NCBI GenBank assembly: GCA_028281865.1
Contig: JANQJB010000044.1
Span: 1-64,000 of the forward strand
Length of the DNA stretch: 64,000 bases
DNA from: Marinagarivorans sp.
GTDB lineage: Bacteria; Pseudomonadota; Gammaproteobacteria; Pseudomonadales; Cellvibrionaceae
Direction of reading: 5' to 3'
Below are positions 34,072 through 46,996 of the stretch, piece after piece (position 1 is the stretch's first letter; each line of letters starts with the position of its first letter). The translations under genes and the position numbers were made by a program. The notes beneath the pieces were generated by a model. The model was not told where the DNA came from. It saw nothing but the letters and a program-made list of their open reading frames with translations, and made no database searches.

Positions 34072-35979
34072 TTAATTAAAAACGATATCAGCTAGCTCAT
34101 CGGCTAAATCGTCAATATCGTTAGAGTCGTTGTGGTCGGTTCTATTTGACATGATGGCGATCACGAGTCCATCGTCGCGGTAAGCGCGCAGAAATGATCG
34201 CGCGCCTGTCCATGAACCCCCGTGTTCGGCAACGCGTTTGCCACCGTTTTTAGTTCTTAAACGCCACGCTAAACCTTGCGAACTCCAGAACGATGCATCG
34301 GCACGGGTCCACAAACGATTGTCACGTGTATTGGCATCTACAATTTGACCATTCAATACCTTCCATCCGAAGCGTGCTAAATCATAGACATTTGTTTCAA
34401 TTCCTCCGCCAAGCGCTTTCCAACTATTATTTGAATAGCTTGTCGGTAAATTACTGTCGCTGTAAGGAACTGCACGCTCGTAATTATAAGGAAGAAAATT
34501 ACTACCATATTGCATACGCATACTGCTGAGCCCATAAGGGTTAAATAATTCGTTGTCGAGTAATTGTCGAATGGTGCGATTAGTTGCTTGCTCTAACACC
34601 GCAGCAACATAGGTAAATGCATGCGTCGAATAATTACGGTTGGTTCCGATACTGCACCCAGTTATTAAATTATTATTCCAAATACTTTGCACCGCGCTTG
34701 TTGCTGTCCAATAATGTGTAGTCTGGTTCGCGATACCAGGATTGGTATCGTAATGGGGAATACACGCGTAGTGGGATAGAAGTTCTTCTACCGTGTGAGT
34801 ATGGCGAGCTGGGGCATTGGTAAGATAAGCATCGGTGCGATCAGATAGGTCGAGGTAAAAACTTGAGCCGCTGCGCAGTTGCTGCTCCTGCTCTAATTTA
34901 GCGGCTAGCGTAGCCCCTATTACTTTGGAAACGGAGGCAGAGTTATATACCGTACCTGAGTGTGCTACCTTATTATTGAGAACATCTGCAAAGCCAAAAC
35001 CGCGACGATAAAGCGTAGTACCGTTTTGTATTACCGCAACGGAAATACCGGGCAAGCTGTTGTCGTCGAGATAGTCGGTTACAGCATTATTCAACTGCGA
35101 TTTTTTGTTGTAACGATAGCGCGAATTATTTTCCAACCAAATTCCTGCATAGGAATTTCCGTGGCGTTCGAAGTCGACAAGGCGATAACCTTTATCGCGA
35201 TATTCGCGCCATAGATTGGCAAATTGTTTTTCCGTGCGATTAGTTCTCAGCTGGTACGCATAGCCAGGTTTTTTCTCCCAGATAGCCGCATATCGTGTTC
35301 CCGACGGTGTGCTATAACGCTCGTAATCGACAACCATGTAGCCTTGCGAGCCTTTAGTGCTGACCTGTTGTAGATACGTTGAACGTGTCATATTACGCAG
35401 CTGTGTCCAACTGCGGTTATCAGTATTTTTATACCAGATGGCGGAGTAGCGCAGACCATTTGCTGTTTGATAAGCTTCCATGTCCACGAGCCGATAACCG
35501 GCGGCACGTTTTTGCGAATAAAGAGTGCCGTAGCTTTGGCTGGTTAAATTGCGGTGAGAAGACCAGCCGATATTTTCTAGGTTTTTAACCCAGATACCGG
35601 CAAACTGAAGCTGGCTGCCATTTTGATAGGCTGCGATATCAAGTGGGCGATAGCCGCGATCGCGATAATAATTCCACTTACTTGAATACTGTGCAGAACT
35701 TAAATTTCGATGTTCTGCCCAAGCGCGGCCGTCGGTATTTTTACGCCAAACCATTGAATAGCGAACGCTACTACCTACTTGGTAACCATCGATATCAATC
35801 ATTAAATATCCGTTTTTATATTTGTTAAATTCCGTTGCAAACTGGCTGCTGGTAAGATCACGTTTTGAGACCCATCCCAGTTCTTTTTGGTCTTGCAAAA
35901 CTGTTGCTGATGCTGAAGCGCCTATCAAGCACGCCGCGAGTGTTGAGAATAGCCCTGTGAATTTAAAACCATTTTTCAT
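34072..35979 (-). CDS. Secreted BTRD1-repeat / beta-lactamase-fold hydrolase (polyglycine hydrolase-like)
   Basis: 635 residues with a signal peptide ending near ASASA. Residues ~30-290 contain five to six ~47-residue repeats (pattern W-x(3)-R-N-L-T/S-S-x-x-Y ... GYR-x(2)-D-x-E-x-Y-x(3)-G-x-R-Y-x-A-I-W), matching the bacterial tandem repeat domain 1 (BTRD1). Residues ~295-635 are a class C beta-lactamase/serine hydrolase domain with nucleophile motif S349-V-S-K352, a Tyr at 450 (YST in place of YxN) and HGGSWTG near the end. This repeat-plus-hydrolase arrangement is that of secreted polyglycine hydrolases and related serine proteases. It is probably an extracellular peptidase or esterase; the substrate is inferred only. 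It has its own terminator. Confidence 0.85.
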   Translation of the reverse strand: MKNGFKFTGLFSTLAACLIGASASATVLQDQKELGWVSKRDLTSSQFATEFNKYKNGYLMIDIDGYQVGSSVRYSMVWRKNTDGRAWAEHRNLSSAQYSSKWNYYRDRGYRPLDIAAYQNGSQLQFAGIWVKNLENIGWSSHRNLTSQSYGTLYSQKRAAGYRLVDMEAYQTANGLRYSAIWYKNTDNRSWTQLRNMTRSTYLQQVSTKGSQGYMVVDYERYSTPSGTRYAAIWEKKPGYAYQLRTNRTEKQFANLWREYRDKGYRLVDFERHGNSYAGIWLENNSRYRYNKKSQLNNAVTDYLDDNSLPGISVAVIQNGTTLYRRGFGFADVLNNKVAHSGTVYNSASVSKVIGATLAAKLEQEQQLRSGSSFYLDLSDRTDAYLTNAPARHTHTVEELLSHYACIPHYDTNPGIANQTTHYWTATSAVQSIWNNNLITGCSIGTNRNYSTHAFTYVAAVLEQATNRTIRQLLDNELFNPYGLSSMRMQYGSNFLPYNYERAVPYSDSNLPTSYSNNSWKALGGGIETNVYDLARFGWKVLNGQIVDANTRDNRLWTRADASFWSSQGLAWRLRTKNGGKRVAEHGGSWTGARSFLRAYRDDGLVIAIMSNRTDHNDSNDIDDLADELADIVFN

Positions 35980-36777
35980 TCAATTTCTCCTTAGAACAAT
36001 ATCCGTTCGTTTGTTTTGGTACTGGATATTCTAGTGTTTGCGTAATCCTTGTACTGTGAGATATTCACATCTTAGGGGCATAAAAATAACCAAAATGGTG
36101 CATGGAGGAATGGTGGATAACGGGTGGCTTACATGAATATAAAAGTAGCCGGTAAGGCATTTATAAATGTATTCATGTAAACAACTCTTTTATAAAGCAA
36201 ATTTATCTGTCTTGGGCTTTTAATAGTTTTAACAAATTATGTGTTTTTTAAATAGTTAAATTTTGAATACTTCATTTAACTAAACAAGCTACAGGTTGTT
36301 GTTCCATTAATTCATTTAAAACGCGTTAATTGCCTTTAAAATTCTTTAGTGGCACATCAATCATTAGCGTAAGAGACAAACGGTCGTTTAAAACGATGAG
36401 CGGTAGCTTTAGAACCATGCAGTTACTGCTAAGCATGGGGTTGAGACGAATAAAATATATCGAAGTGAAGCCGTTCACAGTTTGTGATGCGACAATTTTA
36501 TAAGAAAGTTATTTAGTTAATCCTTTTCCTTCATAATTGATTGAGCGGCATAAATTGTCGTTTTTATAAATTGACAATATAAATATTGATGACAAAAATA
36601 CCTAGCAACTGCTCGCTTATAATAAATTATGACGTGAGTTAAATAATAAAAATAATAACGAAATTTTTCTTTATATCATTCTTTGCAATCGAAAAAGCAA
36701 GGCCCAATCTGTAGATGTATTTTTAAGTATGTTGCAGTGGCACGTTTTTATAAACGTGCCAACATACGGGGGTATTT
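35980..36777. other. Long AT-rich intergenic region
   Basis: About 800 bases between divergent genes, strongly AT-rich, particularly 36160-36350 and 36500-36690. No open frame with a ribosome site, no tRNA-like fold and no strong long repeat is visible. A short GC-containing palindrome-like stretch (GCACGTTTTTATAAACGTGC, 36739-36758) lies about 20 bases before the next start and may be an operator or leader hairpin. Confidence 0.5.
36739..36758 (+). promoter_or_regulatory. Leader palindrome upstream of DUF1631 gene
   Basis: GCACGTTT and AAACGTGC form perfect 8-bp arms around TTAT, ending 19 bases before the ATG. The GGGGGT ribosome site follows it. It could be an operator or an mRNA hairpin that affects initiation; the role is inferred. 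Confidence 0.4.
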
Positions 36778-38982
36778 ATGTACAAAAATAATAACACTGA
36801 TACGGAAATATCTCATAAACCAGGACTTACAAGCACCAATTTTTTTTCTTCCATTTCATCCGACAAAGCAGAGTCTAAGCTATCAAGATTACCAGGCCCT
36901 ATCGCTTTTGTGCACCAAAGTAGTGTTACTACACTGAAAGCCATGCTGCATAAAATGATAAATCGACCAGAATCTGAATACTTGGATTACGTCAAAAGGT
37001 TAAAGCTGCGCACTTGGGATGTTGAGTCGTTACTTTTTACGCATAGAAATGTTAAGAAGAGTTTTTCGTTTATCGAAGATACTTTTCTAAACGCTGTCGA
37101 CAAATACTATTTAAAGTTGTTGTCTCCGTTTGACAGCAATGTCGATGAAGGAAAACCGACAAGCTTTGACAATCTGGATATCATGACGATTGATATGATT
37201 GATAATGTTGTCGCGAAGGAAGATTGCCTAAAACGAGTAAATGACCAATATGACTTGCCGTTGTTAGAACTCGCAGCGCGCTTCGATTCACTGTTGCCTA
37301 CCAAGGTCTTCGTAAAAAACCTTCCCTGTGGCCCGGAAAAGCTTTACGACGCATTTATGCAAGCGGTTGATCTTTATGTCAACGACAAAAATCTCAAGTG
37401 CCTCTACTTGATGATGTTTGAAGTTCATGTATTAAATGCTATTGAGTTTTTCTATAAGTCGATGAACATGGGTCTTGTTGCTAGAAATGTACTACCCGAC
37501 TTCGATGTCAAGCCCGCGAACAAACCTGAAATTCAAGAGAATCAGATAAGGGAACTTAACACTAGCTTGCCCAATGAAACTGTTAGACCGGGTAACGCAC
37601 TATTACATTTATTGACAATAATACAGCGCAAGGATATCGCTGACGCTCAGGCTAACGGGCTTTCTGTTTTGGATATCATCAGTATCGAAAAAAGTGAGCA
37701 CGGTATAGACGAGGTCTTTTCTTGTGAGGATCTGCAGAAAATCACCTGTGTTGAACAGCTGTTCGATGAATTCTTAAAAGAATCGCGTTTGTCGAAACTT
37801 ATCAAGCAATTGATAAAAAAACTTAAAGTGCCACTGATGAAGGTCGCCATTAGTGATGATAAATTCTTTAGTAAGGATGATCACGCGGCACTTAAACTCG
37901 TGGCTACCTTTAGCAATCTTGGAATACGATGGCACGACAACGAGCACGAAGCTTGTGAGCAGGATCCTCTGTACAGAAAGATGGTAAAAACAATCGATCA
38001 TTTAATTGAGGCATACGAGAGTGACGCGCAAATATTCTCTACTTTACATGCTCGATTTTCCACTTTTGAAAAAAAGGAGAATGCTCGAATTAAAGCGCTG
38101 GAGTCTCGCTTAGTTGAATCCGAAAACGGTAAGGCTAAGGTCCTTAAAACCAAGCAAAAAATTGATAACGTGGTTGAATCAGCATTGTTTCAAAAAACAC
38201 CTTACTCTGCGGTTATTAATATTGTTGAAAATGTATGGCGCAAGTTAATGTTGGTAATGCATTTAAAGCACGGCGCATTGTCCGCCGAATGGCAGACTAC
38301 CGTTAACGTGCTAAATCAACTTGTCGATAGTACTCAAATTGCCCATTTTGAAAACCGTGATGATTTTGCTGCTATTTCGAGGGAAACTCTGTTTGATGAA
38401 TTATACAAAGGGTTTAACTTTATTAATGTCGATGCGGTTACTGCTGATATTTATATTAAAAATTTAAAAGAGATGTATGCCGATATACTTGGGCATTGGG
38501 ATACAATTAAACAAAAGTCAGAAAAAAATTGCGCTAGTGAGAAGCATCTGAACAAGAGTAATAAAAATTTTACTGTCGAGAAATCTAATTTTCATTCAGT
38601 GAAAAGAAATACCGTGAGTGATGATATCGAAGCGTCTTACCGAGCAGCCAGCGAAAACACTGGTGAGGTTGAATCTATTTATTCTGAGGAAATAAACCGT
38701 TTACACAGCGGTTCGTGGGTTGATATTGTGGAGCTGGGTAAGGAGGCATATCGTTGTCGCTTGGCCGCTGCGGTCCGCCAGACGGCTACTTATATTTTCA
38801 TCGACAGGTTTGGCCGAAAAGTAGCAGAGAGATCACAGCATGATGTAGCTCAAGCGATAAAGCTTGGCCGACTTAAGATTATTGAGTCCGAAGGGTCGTT
38901 TGAACAGACATGGAAGGGGCTTATTAAGCGCGATAGTGTGAGAGAGTTGGATTTACTTGACGAGGTTGTCGAGGGGTTTTAG
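36778..38982 (+). CDS. DUF1631 family protein
   Basis: 734 residues, a usual length for the family. The recognisable blocks are VKKSFSFIEDTFLNAVDKYYL (N-terminal helical part), LDIMTIDMIDNVVAKEDCL, the core LPCGPEKLYDAF followed by LYLMMFEVHVLNAIEFFYKSMNMGL, and at the C-terminus LHSGSWVDIVE with ATYIFIDRFGRKVAERS, which looks like a PilZ-like barrel. A coiled coil (residues ~430-465, FEKKENARIKALESRLVESE) lies between. It is cytosolic. DUF1631 proteins occur in many gammaproteobacteria, often as single genes; a link to c-di-GMP through the PilZ-like end is an inference. The stop codon lies in a 21-bp tandem duplication. Confidence 0.82.
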   Translation: MYKNNNTDTEISHKPGLTSTNFFSSISSDKAESKLSRLPGPIAFVHQSSVTTLKAMLHKMINRPESEYLDYVKRLKLRTWDVESLLFTHRNVKKSFSFIEDTFLNAVDKYYLKLLSPFDSNVDEGKPTSFDNLDIMTIDMIDNVVAKEDCLKRVNDQYDLPLLELAARFDSLLPTKVFVKNLPCGPEKLYDAFMQAVDLYVNDKNLKCLYLMMFEVHVLNAIEFFYKSMNMGLVARNVLPDFDVKPANKPEIQENQIRELNTSLPNETVRPGNALLHLLTIIQRKDIADAQANGLSVLDIISIEKSEHGIDEVFSCEDLQKITCVEQLFDEFLKESRLSKLIKQLIKKLKVPLMKVAISDDKFFSKDDHAALKLVATFSNLGIRWHDNEHEACEQDPLYRKMVKTIDHLIEAYESDAQIFSTLHARFSTFEKKENARIKALESRLVESENGKAKVLKTKQKIDNVVESALFQKTPYSAVINIVENVWRKLMLVMHLKHGALSAEWQTTVNVLNQLVDSTQIAHFENRDDFAAISRETLFDELYKGFNFINVDAVTADIYIKNLKEMYADILGHWDTIKQKSEKNCASEKHLNKSNKNFTVEKSNFHSVKRNTVSDDIEASYRAASENTGEVESIYSEEINRLHSGSWVDIVELGKEAYRCRLAAAVRQTATYIFIDRFGRKVAERSQHDVAQAIKLGRLKIIESEGSFEQTWKGLIKRDSVRELDLLDEVVEGF

Positions 38983-39003
38983 TTAGTTGTCGAGGGGTTT
39001 TAG

Positions 39004-39006
<3 letters not shown>
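38965..39006 (+). repeat. 21-bp tandem duplication spanning a stop codon
   Basis: GTTGTCGAGGGGTTTTAG occurs at 38965-38982 and again at 38986-39003 with a period of 21 bases. The first copy encodes the last residues and TAG stop of the DUF1631 gene; the second repeats them just beyond the stop. Confidence 0.9.
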
Positions 39007-41491
<2,485 letters not shown>

Positions 41492-41519
41492 TACGTTTTT
41501 CTAGAGTCCAATAGAATAA

Positions 41520-41547
41520 AAGCCCTGGTTATTTAAAAACAGGGCTT
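41520..41547. terminator. Terminator between katG and the RHS locus
   Basis: AAGCCCTG and CAGGGCTT form a perfect 8-bp stem with a 12-base loop, 29 bases after the katG stop and between convergent genes. Confidence 0.65.
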
Positions 41548-41585
41548 GGTATTGGCCAATGCTATGTGATCCTTCCGTCAATAAT

Positions 41586-42122
41586 TTACTGAGTATATAT
41601 CTTTCCTATAGGCTGAAGTTTTTTCCAATCGTTAAATTTATTATATTTACCTTTATTGATTGAAAGCATATCATGAGTAAAATTTTCGATGTAGACAGAA
41701 TCATAAAAATACCCAACATTCTTTATTATTATCTCCCCATCGATCGCGCCAACCTTAGTAAGAACATTTCTGCTGTTTCCTGAGCCACTACTATAAACCA
41801 CGTAAATATAATTTGGGGTCTCTACAAAAGATGACCATCGATAAATATTGTTTATCAGGGATATCTTTCTTAATTTATCCATATAGGATACTAAAAGCAC
41901 AGATTCCATTCCGTTTTTAGTAGTAGTTACATCGACATCCAAAAGACTCATCGGAGTGCCGTTAAAGTTAAAAGTCCTCGCATTTTTTATCGAAATATTT
42001 TCGGTTTCAAATCCCTTTGAATAATAATAAGAGTCGACTTGCTTCATCAAAGCTGGCGAACTCGACACACAACTTGAAAAAAAAGCACAAGTAAAGAACA
42101 AGAAAGAATTAAATGGGTTCAA
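41586..42122 (-). CDS. Small lipoprotein, possible immunity partner of the RHS protein
   Basis: 178 residues with a lipoprotein signal (lipobox FSSC, Cys 18). It starts at TTG 42122 with AGAGAG upstream, only 15 bases after the stop of the RHS C-half gene, so the two are cotranscribed. The mature domain is a mixed beta-rich fold (VDVTTTKNGMESVLLVSYM, NYIYVVYSSGSG, IDGEIIIKNVGYFYDSVYIE). I recognise no family. Position directly 3' of a polymorphic RHS tail is where immunity genes sit, and a membrane anchor facing the periplasm would suit protection from a secreted toxin; this is inference from context only. Confidence 0.6.
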   Translation of the reverse strand: MNPFNSFLFFTCAFFSSCVSSSPALMKQVDSYYYSKGFETENISIKNARTFNFNGTPMSLLDVDVTTTKNGMESVLLVSYMDKLRKISLINNIYRWSSFVETPNYIYVVYSSGSGNSRNVLTKVGAIDGEIIIKNVGYFYDSVYIENFTHDMLSINKGKYNKFNDWKKLQPIGKIYTQ

Positions 42123-42137
42123 AATAATCTCTCTAAT

Positions 42138-45100
42138 TTATTTTTGCTTTGCACACATTGCGGTACACATGGGCCCGTAAGTCTCATTTGGGTATTTGTC
42201 CACCGGTACGGGTTGTGGTTCTTGACCACTAAACTTCTCTGTAGCACTTCCATCAAGTTCAATTCGAAGGAAATGAAAAGCGTCGGGATAGCGCTTATCA
42301 AGAAGCGGAACGATTGGGGTTGTATCTGCTGGGCACTCTCCATCATCATCTGGCTTTACATGACCATCATCAAGCAGAGCGTCTTCTATCACTTTACAAG
42401 TATAAACTATATCCATGGCTAACGGTCTACCTGCTAGTTCTCCTGGAACAAGCTGAGTTTCATTCATTGTTCTAGGCGTGTAAGAAATTGAATAAACATA
42501 GCAATTGTTCGCTAGATACAACTTTTCAATTTCTTCTTTTGAAAGTTCACTGAGTCCTAAAGGGTCAATGGAATTAATAGGGTTATTCTTTACGTAAGCA
42601 TACGTATTAGGCCCATCAACAAGCCCCAACGGATCGCTCGTTATATATCTCCCCGTCGTTGGATCATAATACCGATGCCAGTTATAAGCCAGTCCTGTTT
42701 CTTCATCCAAATACTGCCCCGGCAACCCAAGGTTACTATCTTGATAGCTTGAGATATGACTAAAAAACGCACTGTAAAGAAAATCATTACTCGCGTAAAC
42801 ACTTCCACTATATTCACGATATTTCAGACGAGTGACACCCAAATGATCGTTCATATAGGTACTTACGGTTGATTCTCCATAATTAACTTGGCTGCCCGTG
42901 TCATGAATATATTGAAAAACTTGAGCGATTGCCTCGCCGTTTAAATAAATGTATTGCTTATAATAATTATTACCTACAACGTTAGGAGAGTTCCATAAAT
43001 AATGCTCATATATATTTTCGTGCTCGTATAGCAGTTCACCGTTTAAACCGTAGGCAAAATGGGTGCGTTGAGATTCTGGTTGCTCTGTACCATTACTTAG
43101 TGTCCTTAAATCACGGAAATTTTTAAATACTCTTTGCGAATAGGCGTTATAGCCGTAATTGGCATTGATCAATCGGTTATGGCCATTGGGGCTGGTATTT
43201 CCTCCTATTTTTTCTACCTCGGCTGTGGCGAGGCGACCCGCTGCATTGTAGGTAAAGGTATCTTCTAATATCTCATATTCCCACTCTTCATCGTTATCGA
43301 ACCAATTTTCGCGCGTTCGCGATAAAATATTGCCACTCGGGTCATAATCAACCGCGTAAACTCCATGGCTGCCAAAGAAATAATCGATGTGGTTGTTAGC
43401 GTTTTCATACAGCGTAAAATCTGTATGCGGTGACCAGAATTCAAATCGTGAATAATGCGTTCGGTTGCCTACGTCATCATAGGTATAGTACGCGGATTCC
43501 AAACCCGGTTCATAGGAATTTCTTGTCCTTTCATAGGTTAATTGGTCAAGTAGATCATACTCGTACCACCATTCATCACGACTGATTTTGTTGTTGTAGA
43601 TCAACTCAATATTATTCACTTTATCGTAGTGATAGGTCCAATCTATATCGACATAACCGTTTCGCTCTGCTTTATTTCTCGACAAGCGATAATCAGTGTC
43701 GTAAGTGCGCGTCCAAACGGCTCCGCTCGCATAAGTAATTTTATTGACAGGTCCGAACGGGTAGTAAGTGATATCTGAAACAATGGGTGTTAATCCTAGA
43801 GCAGGTAGACTTGGGTCTGTAGCTGGAATATCCGCATCGATTTTATTAACGCGCCCCGACGCATCATAACCATAGATAACTGTCAAACCATTCGGATATG
43901 TGATGCTTTCAACTTGATCATCTAGCCGATAAGTGTATTCAACACTGTAAATCTTCTCTTGAGCTGCATCGTTGGTCACTGTTTCTTTTTTCTTAGTGAC
44001 ATTGCCGCGATGGTCATAATAATAGCGAATTTGGCTGTACTGACCATCAATTCCCGTTAGTCGTCCATTAGGGTAGGAGGATGCTTCTGCAGGATCAGAT
44101 GAACCCGTATCCATCGCATAATCATCATAGTGATAAACAACATTTTCAGCCGCGTAGCTGACGTAGGTTTCTCCGGTCACACGATTCAATGCGTCATAAT
44201 GCATATCTTTTTGTATATTACGAGCATCTGTAATTCGTGTAAGATTATTCGCCTCATCGTACTTATAGTTCGTAACTCCTGAGTCAGGGCTCAACTGTTG
44301 CTCCACGTTGCCATAACTATCACGAATATAATTAGTCGTATTGTTGCGCGCATCTTTTACTGTCTGTAAATTGCCTTGAGCATCGTAGCCGTAATCCGTA
44401 ATTTTATCTTTTGCATCTTCCGATTTATCCATACGTCCAAGACTGTCAGGCGTAAATTCGGTTGTGCGTGTGATTGAGTTGCCCTGGTCATCCAAAGTAT
44501 CATCTATTTGAGCGGTTAGAAAATCATTAACATCATAATCAAAATGCGAGTGCTGACCATTATTGCCGAAGGTATCCATCAGGCGATTCAACTCGTCATA
44601 AACGCGCGTAGAACTAAAGAGAACCGGGTCGGTATCAGCTAAACCATCATATATTGTTTCACCGGTTCGATCTCCGGCATCGTTATAACTATATTTCTTT
44701 AGCTTACCTGTACTGTTGGTCGAAGGGTCACAATTATTAGCGCCTTCAATTACACTATCTAAGTAACGCGCGGTGGTGTATTGAAAGATGGTTTTTACAC
44801 CGGTTGCGGTAATAGTGCATGTTATCTTGCCATAAGCGTTATATTCAGTCTCCGTGATAGCATCCGTTGCCCCGGTATTATCCGATGGGTTCTTTACTGT
44901 GATTTTTTCCAACCAGCCGCGCGGGTGATATTCCAATAGTGACTCGACATTATTGGGATCAATGATTCTTTGGGGATTACCTAGGGCATCGTGGTCGAGA
45001 TACTGTGTCGTTAAATTAAAAACATCTTTTGCTTGAATAACTTCATTTAAAAATAAAGTCGTTGCATCGTAGTTGTAATCGGTTTTGTCTATGACATCTG

Positions 45101-45254
45101 TTGCAAGCCGAGGCCCATCAATCTCATCGATTTGGCCTTCGGCAGTGTAAGTATACGATGTTGTTTGGTGGGCAACCTGAGCCGTAACAGCCAAAGAAGC
45201 ACTTGCCATACTTACGCCTAACAATAATTTTTTCATTATTTGTTTGTTTTTCAT
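42138..45254 (-). CDS. Secreted RHS/YD-repeat protein, C-half, with variable tail
   Basis: 1038 residues with a signal peptide ([19 protein letters not shown]). About 25 YD repeats fill residues ~30-830 (e.g. [29 protein letters not shown]). The RHS core closes with [38 protein letters not shown], and a second DPLGL at about residue 905. A ~130-residue tail follows with four cysteines in its last half (YTCKVI, GECPAD, PMCTAMC). RHS shells encapsulate C-terminal toxins released after DPxGL; this tail is the place for one, but I recognise no toxin fold. The protein lacks the usual N-terminal RHS segment, which is encoded by the genes upstream. GGGAGAACAG precedes the ATG. Confidence 0.85.
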   Translation of the reverse strand: MKNKQIMKKLLLGVSMASASLAVTAQVAHQTTSYTYTAEGQIDEIDGPRLATDVIDKTDYNYDATTLFLNEVIQAKDVFNLTTQYLDHDALGNPQRIIDPNNVESLLEYHPRGWLEKITVKNPSDNTGATDAITETEYNAYGKITCTITATGVKTIFQYTTARYLDSVIEGANNCDPSTNSTGKLKKYSYNDAGDRTGETIYDGLADTDPVLFSSTRVYDELNRLMDTFGNNGQHSHFDYDVNDFLTAQIDDTLDDQGNSITRTTEFTPDSLGRMDKSEDAKDKITDYGYDAQGNLQTVKDARNNTTNYIRDSYGNVEQQLSPDSGVTNYKYDEANNLTRITDARNIQKDMHYDALNRVTGETYVSYAAENVVYHYDDYAMDTGSSDPAEASSYPNGRLTGIDGQYSQIRYYYDHRGNVTKKKETVTNDAAQEKIYSVEYTYRLDDQVESITYPNGLTVIYGYDASGRVNKIDADIPATDPSLPALGLTPIVSDITYYPFGPVNKITYASGAVWTRTYDTDYRLSRNKAERNGYVDIDWTYHYDKVNNIELIYNNKISRDEWWYEYDLLDQLTYERTRNSYEPGLESAYYTYDDVGNRTHYSRFEFWSPHTDFTLYENANNHIDYFFGSHGVYAVDYDPSGNILSRTRENWFDNDEEWEYEILEDTFTYNAAGRLATAEVEKIGGNTSPNGHNRLINANYGYNAYSQRVFKNFRDLRTLSNGTEQPESQRTHFAYGLNGELLYEHENIYEHYLWNSPNVVGNNYYKQYIYLNGEAIAQVFQYIHDTGSQVNYGESTVSTYMNDHLGVTRLKYREYSGSVYASNDFLYSAFFSHISSYQDSNLGLPGQYLDEETGLAYNWHRYYDPTTGRYITSDPLGLVDGPNTYAYVKNNPINSIDPLGLSELSKEEIEKLYLANNCYVYSISYTPRTMNETQLVPGELAGRPLAMDIVYTCKVIEDALLDDGHVKPDDDGECPADTTPIVPLLDKRYPDAFHFLRIELDGSATEKFSGQEPQPVPVDKYPNETYGPMCTAMCAKQK

Positions 45255-45272
45255 GATTCTGTTCTCCCTCGA

Positions 45273-45736
45273 TTATTGGCACGTTTCGTTCGATGCGCTA
45301 CGTGGTTCGACTTTGTTGGATTTTAATTGCCCGTTAGTGAAATAATCGTAAATTGTTACTCGATCATTTTCGATAATACGTTCCGGCTGATTATGGGTGC
45401 TGTGCCAGCAAGTGATTGTTTCAATTAGGTTGTTTGGGTTTGAAGGCGCATCAAGAAAACTCAGGACATTACTTACAACACCACTTTGGGGCGTATTGTT
45501 TTGCCATTTGTAACCTCGGCGCTTTAGCGTTTGACGGCCTTGGGCGTCGTATTCGTAGTAAGTAACGGAATCTTTCCAGTCTGTTTGGGTACGCAAATAG
45601 CCGTTGTTGTCGTAGCTATAAAATTTATTGGCCGCTTCGCAATTTGTACTAGCTTCGCCGCGAACTTCTGCGACCTTTAGTAAACCGTTTTTAACGTCTA
45701 CAAATTCGTATTCTGTCCATTTTCCTAACGGGTTTT
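45273..45736 (-). repeat. RHS N-half 3' repeat, copy 2 (partner at 47066-47529)
   Basis: A 464-base block at the end of the N-half gene matches the block at 47066-47529 without gaps at a fixed offset of 1793 bases. Most differences are synonymous third positions, which suggests an old duplication kept alike by selection or gene conversion. Confidence 0.85.
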
Positions 45737-46952
45737 GAACGCGCTTCAGCGTGGGGCTCAGCTGCTTTACAGTAAAAGTTGCTCCTTGCTCCCCAGCGAC
45801 AGATTGGATCACTCGACGCTGATCGATCGGATCGTATACCCAAGAGGCAAGTAATTTGTTGTCACCATCTCTTTTGCTACTAAGTCTTAAATGCCCATTG
45901 ACTCCGTATTGAACTTTTAGAGCACCGTTAACCCAAACTTTTGAAACTAGTGCACCGCTAGGAACTGTTCGCCAGGAATAATCTATTTCATTATTTCCGA
46001 TTGTAATTGTTTCTGGGACTGCGAAGACGGGGTGAAAAATAATAGATGCAGACAAACCTCTATTACTGGTTATGCTTGTCATCTGGTCATTTGTATAGTG
46101 ATAACTTAGAGTCAAACCGTCATTATATGTGGCTGAAATTAAACGCCCTGAAGTGTCGAAAAGATATTTTATAGCAGGTGTTGTTATCGCAATATCGTTC
46201 GGGGTTTTAGAAAATAAATACTGCTGATGTGTTTGAGAGTTGAAGACTCCACTGGACTCTATAAACGTTATTTTTCTCCCTGAGCTATCGATTAGATCGT
46301 ATTCGCTTATGGATTTTTCATGCAGCGAAATTTGCCAGTTGAATCTCCATATATTTTCGAAGCTATTATATTCACGCTTTATAATAAAATTTTTTGCAAT
46401 CGGTGAAATATAATCTATATCGCTTTCATATTTTATGCCTGTTGATAAGAGTATCGGGTTTCCGACCCCCGGTTGCTCACAGTTATTAGCGCCCAGATTT
46501 TCTTGTACATCTACGTGGGGCCAACATTGGTCAATTGAATTGTCGCTGTTAACATCTACAGCAAAGTCGTTTGCGGAGTCATTGCACTTATTTTTTGTTT
46601 GCGAGATGACTTTTACTGCATTTTGTCGATCGACAGAGAAAGGTCCAGAGCACCCATTAGAGCCACATCTAACTGCCTTTGCACGGAGGGACCATTCCGA
46701 GTAATTAATATGATTGTCATCCCATTTCGGATCGATGTTTGCCTCAATGCATTGGTCGCCCTTGTCCTGCCTAGTGACCTGCCTGCATTTTCGCCACGCG
46801 CAGGCTTGAAAGTCTTCAATAAAATCTACAACATACACATGCCTACACAAATCGACGTTCGTCTGTTCAGGCAAAATCCATGCATTTGCTGAAATTGGTA
46901 AAAATATATAAAAAATTTTCGAAAATATTAATAGTTTTTTCAATCGAAACAT
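45273..46952 (-). CDS. Secreted RHS N-half protein, copy 2
   Basis: About 559 residues from ATG 46952, chosen because GGAG lies six bases before it and a signal peptide follows (MFRLKKLLIFSKIFYIFLP). A Cys-rich N-terminal segment (DLCRH, ACAWRKCRQ, DQCIEA) precedes a block shared with the other N-half (NQCWPHVDVQENLGANNCEQ, GNPILLSTGIKYESDIDY), which is the DUF6531/RHS N-terminal type. YD-type repeats follow. The last ~155 residues, from NPLGKWTEYE to the stop, are almost identical to those of the upstream paralogue. It ends 18 bases before the C-half gene, so shell halves are made as two exported chains. Confidence 0.8.
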   Translation of the reverse strand: MFRLKKLLIFSKIFYIFLPISANAWILPEQTNVDLCRHVYVVDFIEDFQACAWRKCRQVTRQDKGDQCIEANIDPKWDDNHINYSEWSLRAKAVRCGSNGCSGPFSVDRQNAVKVISQTKNKCNDSANDFAVDVNSDNSIDQCWPHVDVQENLGANNCEQPGVGNPILLSTGIKYESDIDYISPIAKNFIIKREYNSFENIWRFNWQISLHEKSISEYDLIDSSGRKITFIESSGVFNSQTHQQYLFSKTPNDIAITTPAIKYLFDTSGRLISATYNDGLTLSYHYTNDQMTSITSNRGLSASIIFHPVFAVPETITIGNNEIDYSWRTVPSGALVSKVWVNGALKVQYGVNGHLRLSSKRDGDNKLLASWVYDPIDQRRVIQSVAGEQGATFTVKQLSPTLKRVQNPLGKWTEYEFVDVKNGLLKVAEVRGEASTNCEAANKFYSYDNNGYLRTQTDWKDSVTYYEYDAQGRQTLKRRGYKWQNNTPQSGVVSNVLSFLDAPSNPNNLIETITCWHSTHNQPERIIENDRVTIYDYFTNGQLKSNKVEPRSASNETCQ

Positions 46953-46996
46953 AAAAGACTCCATTTGTATTTGTTGTGTTTTTAAATTAAAAATAT

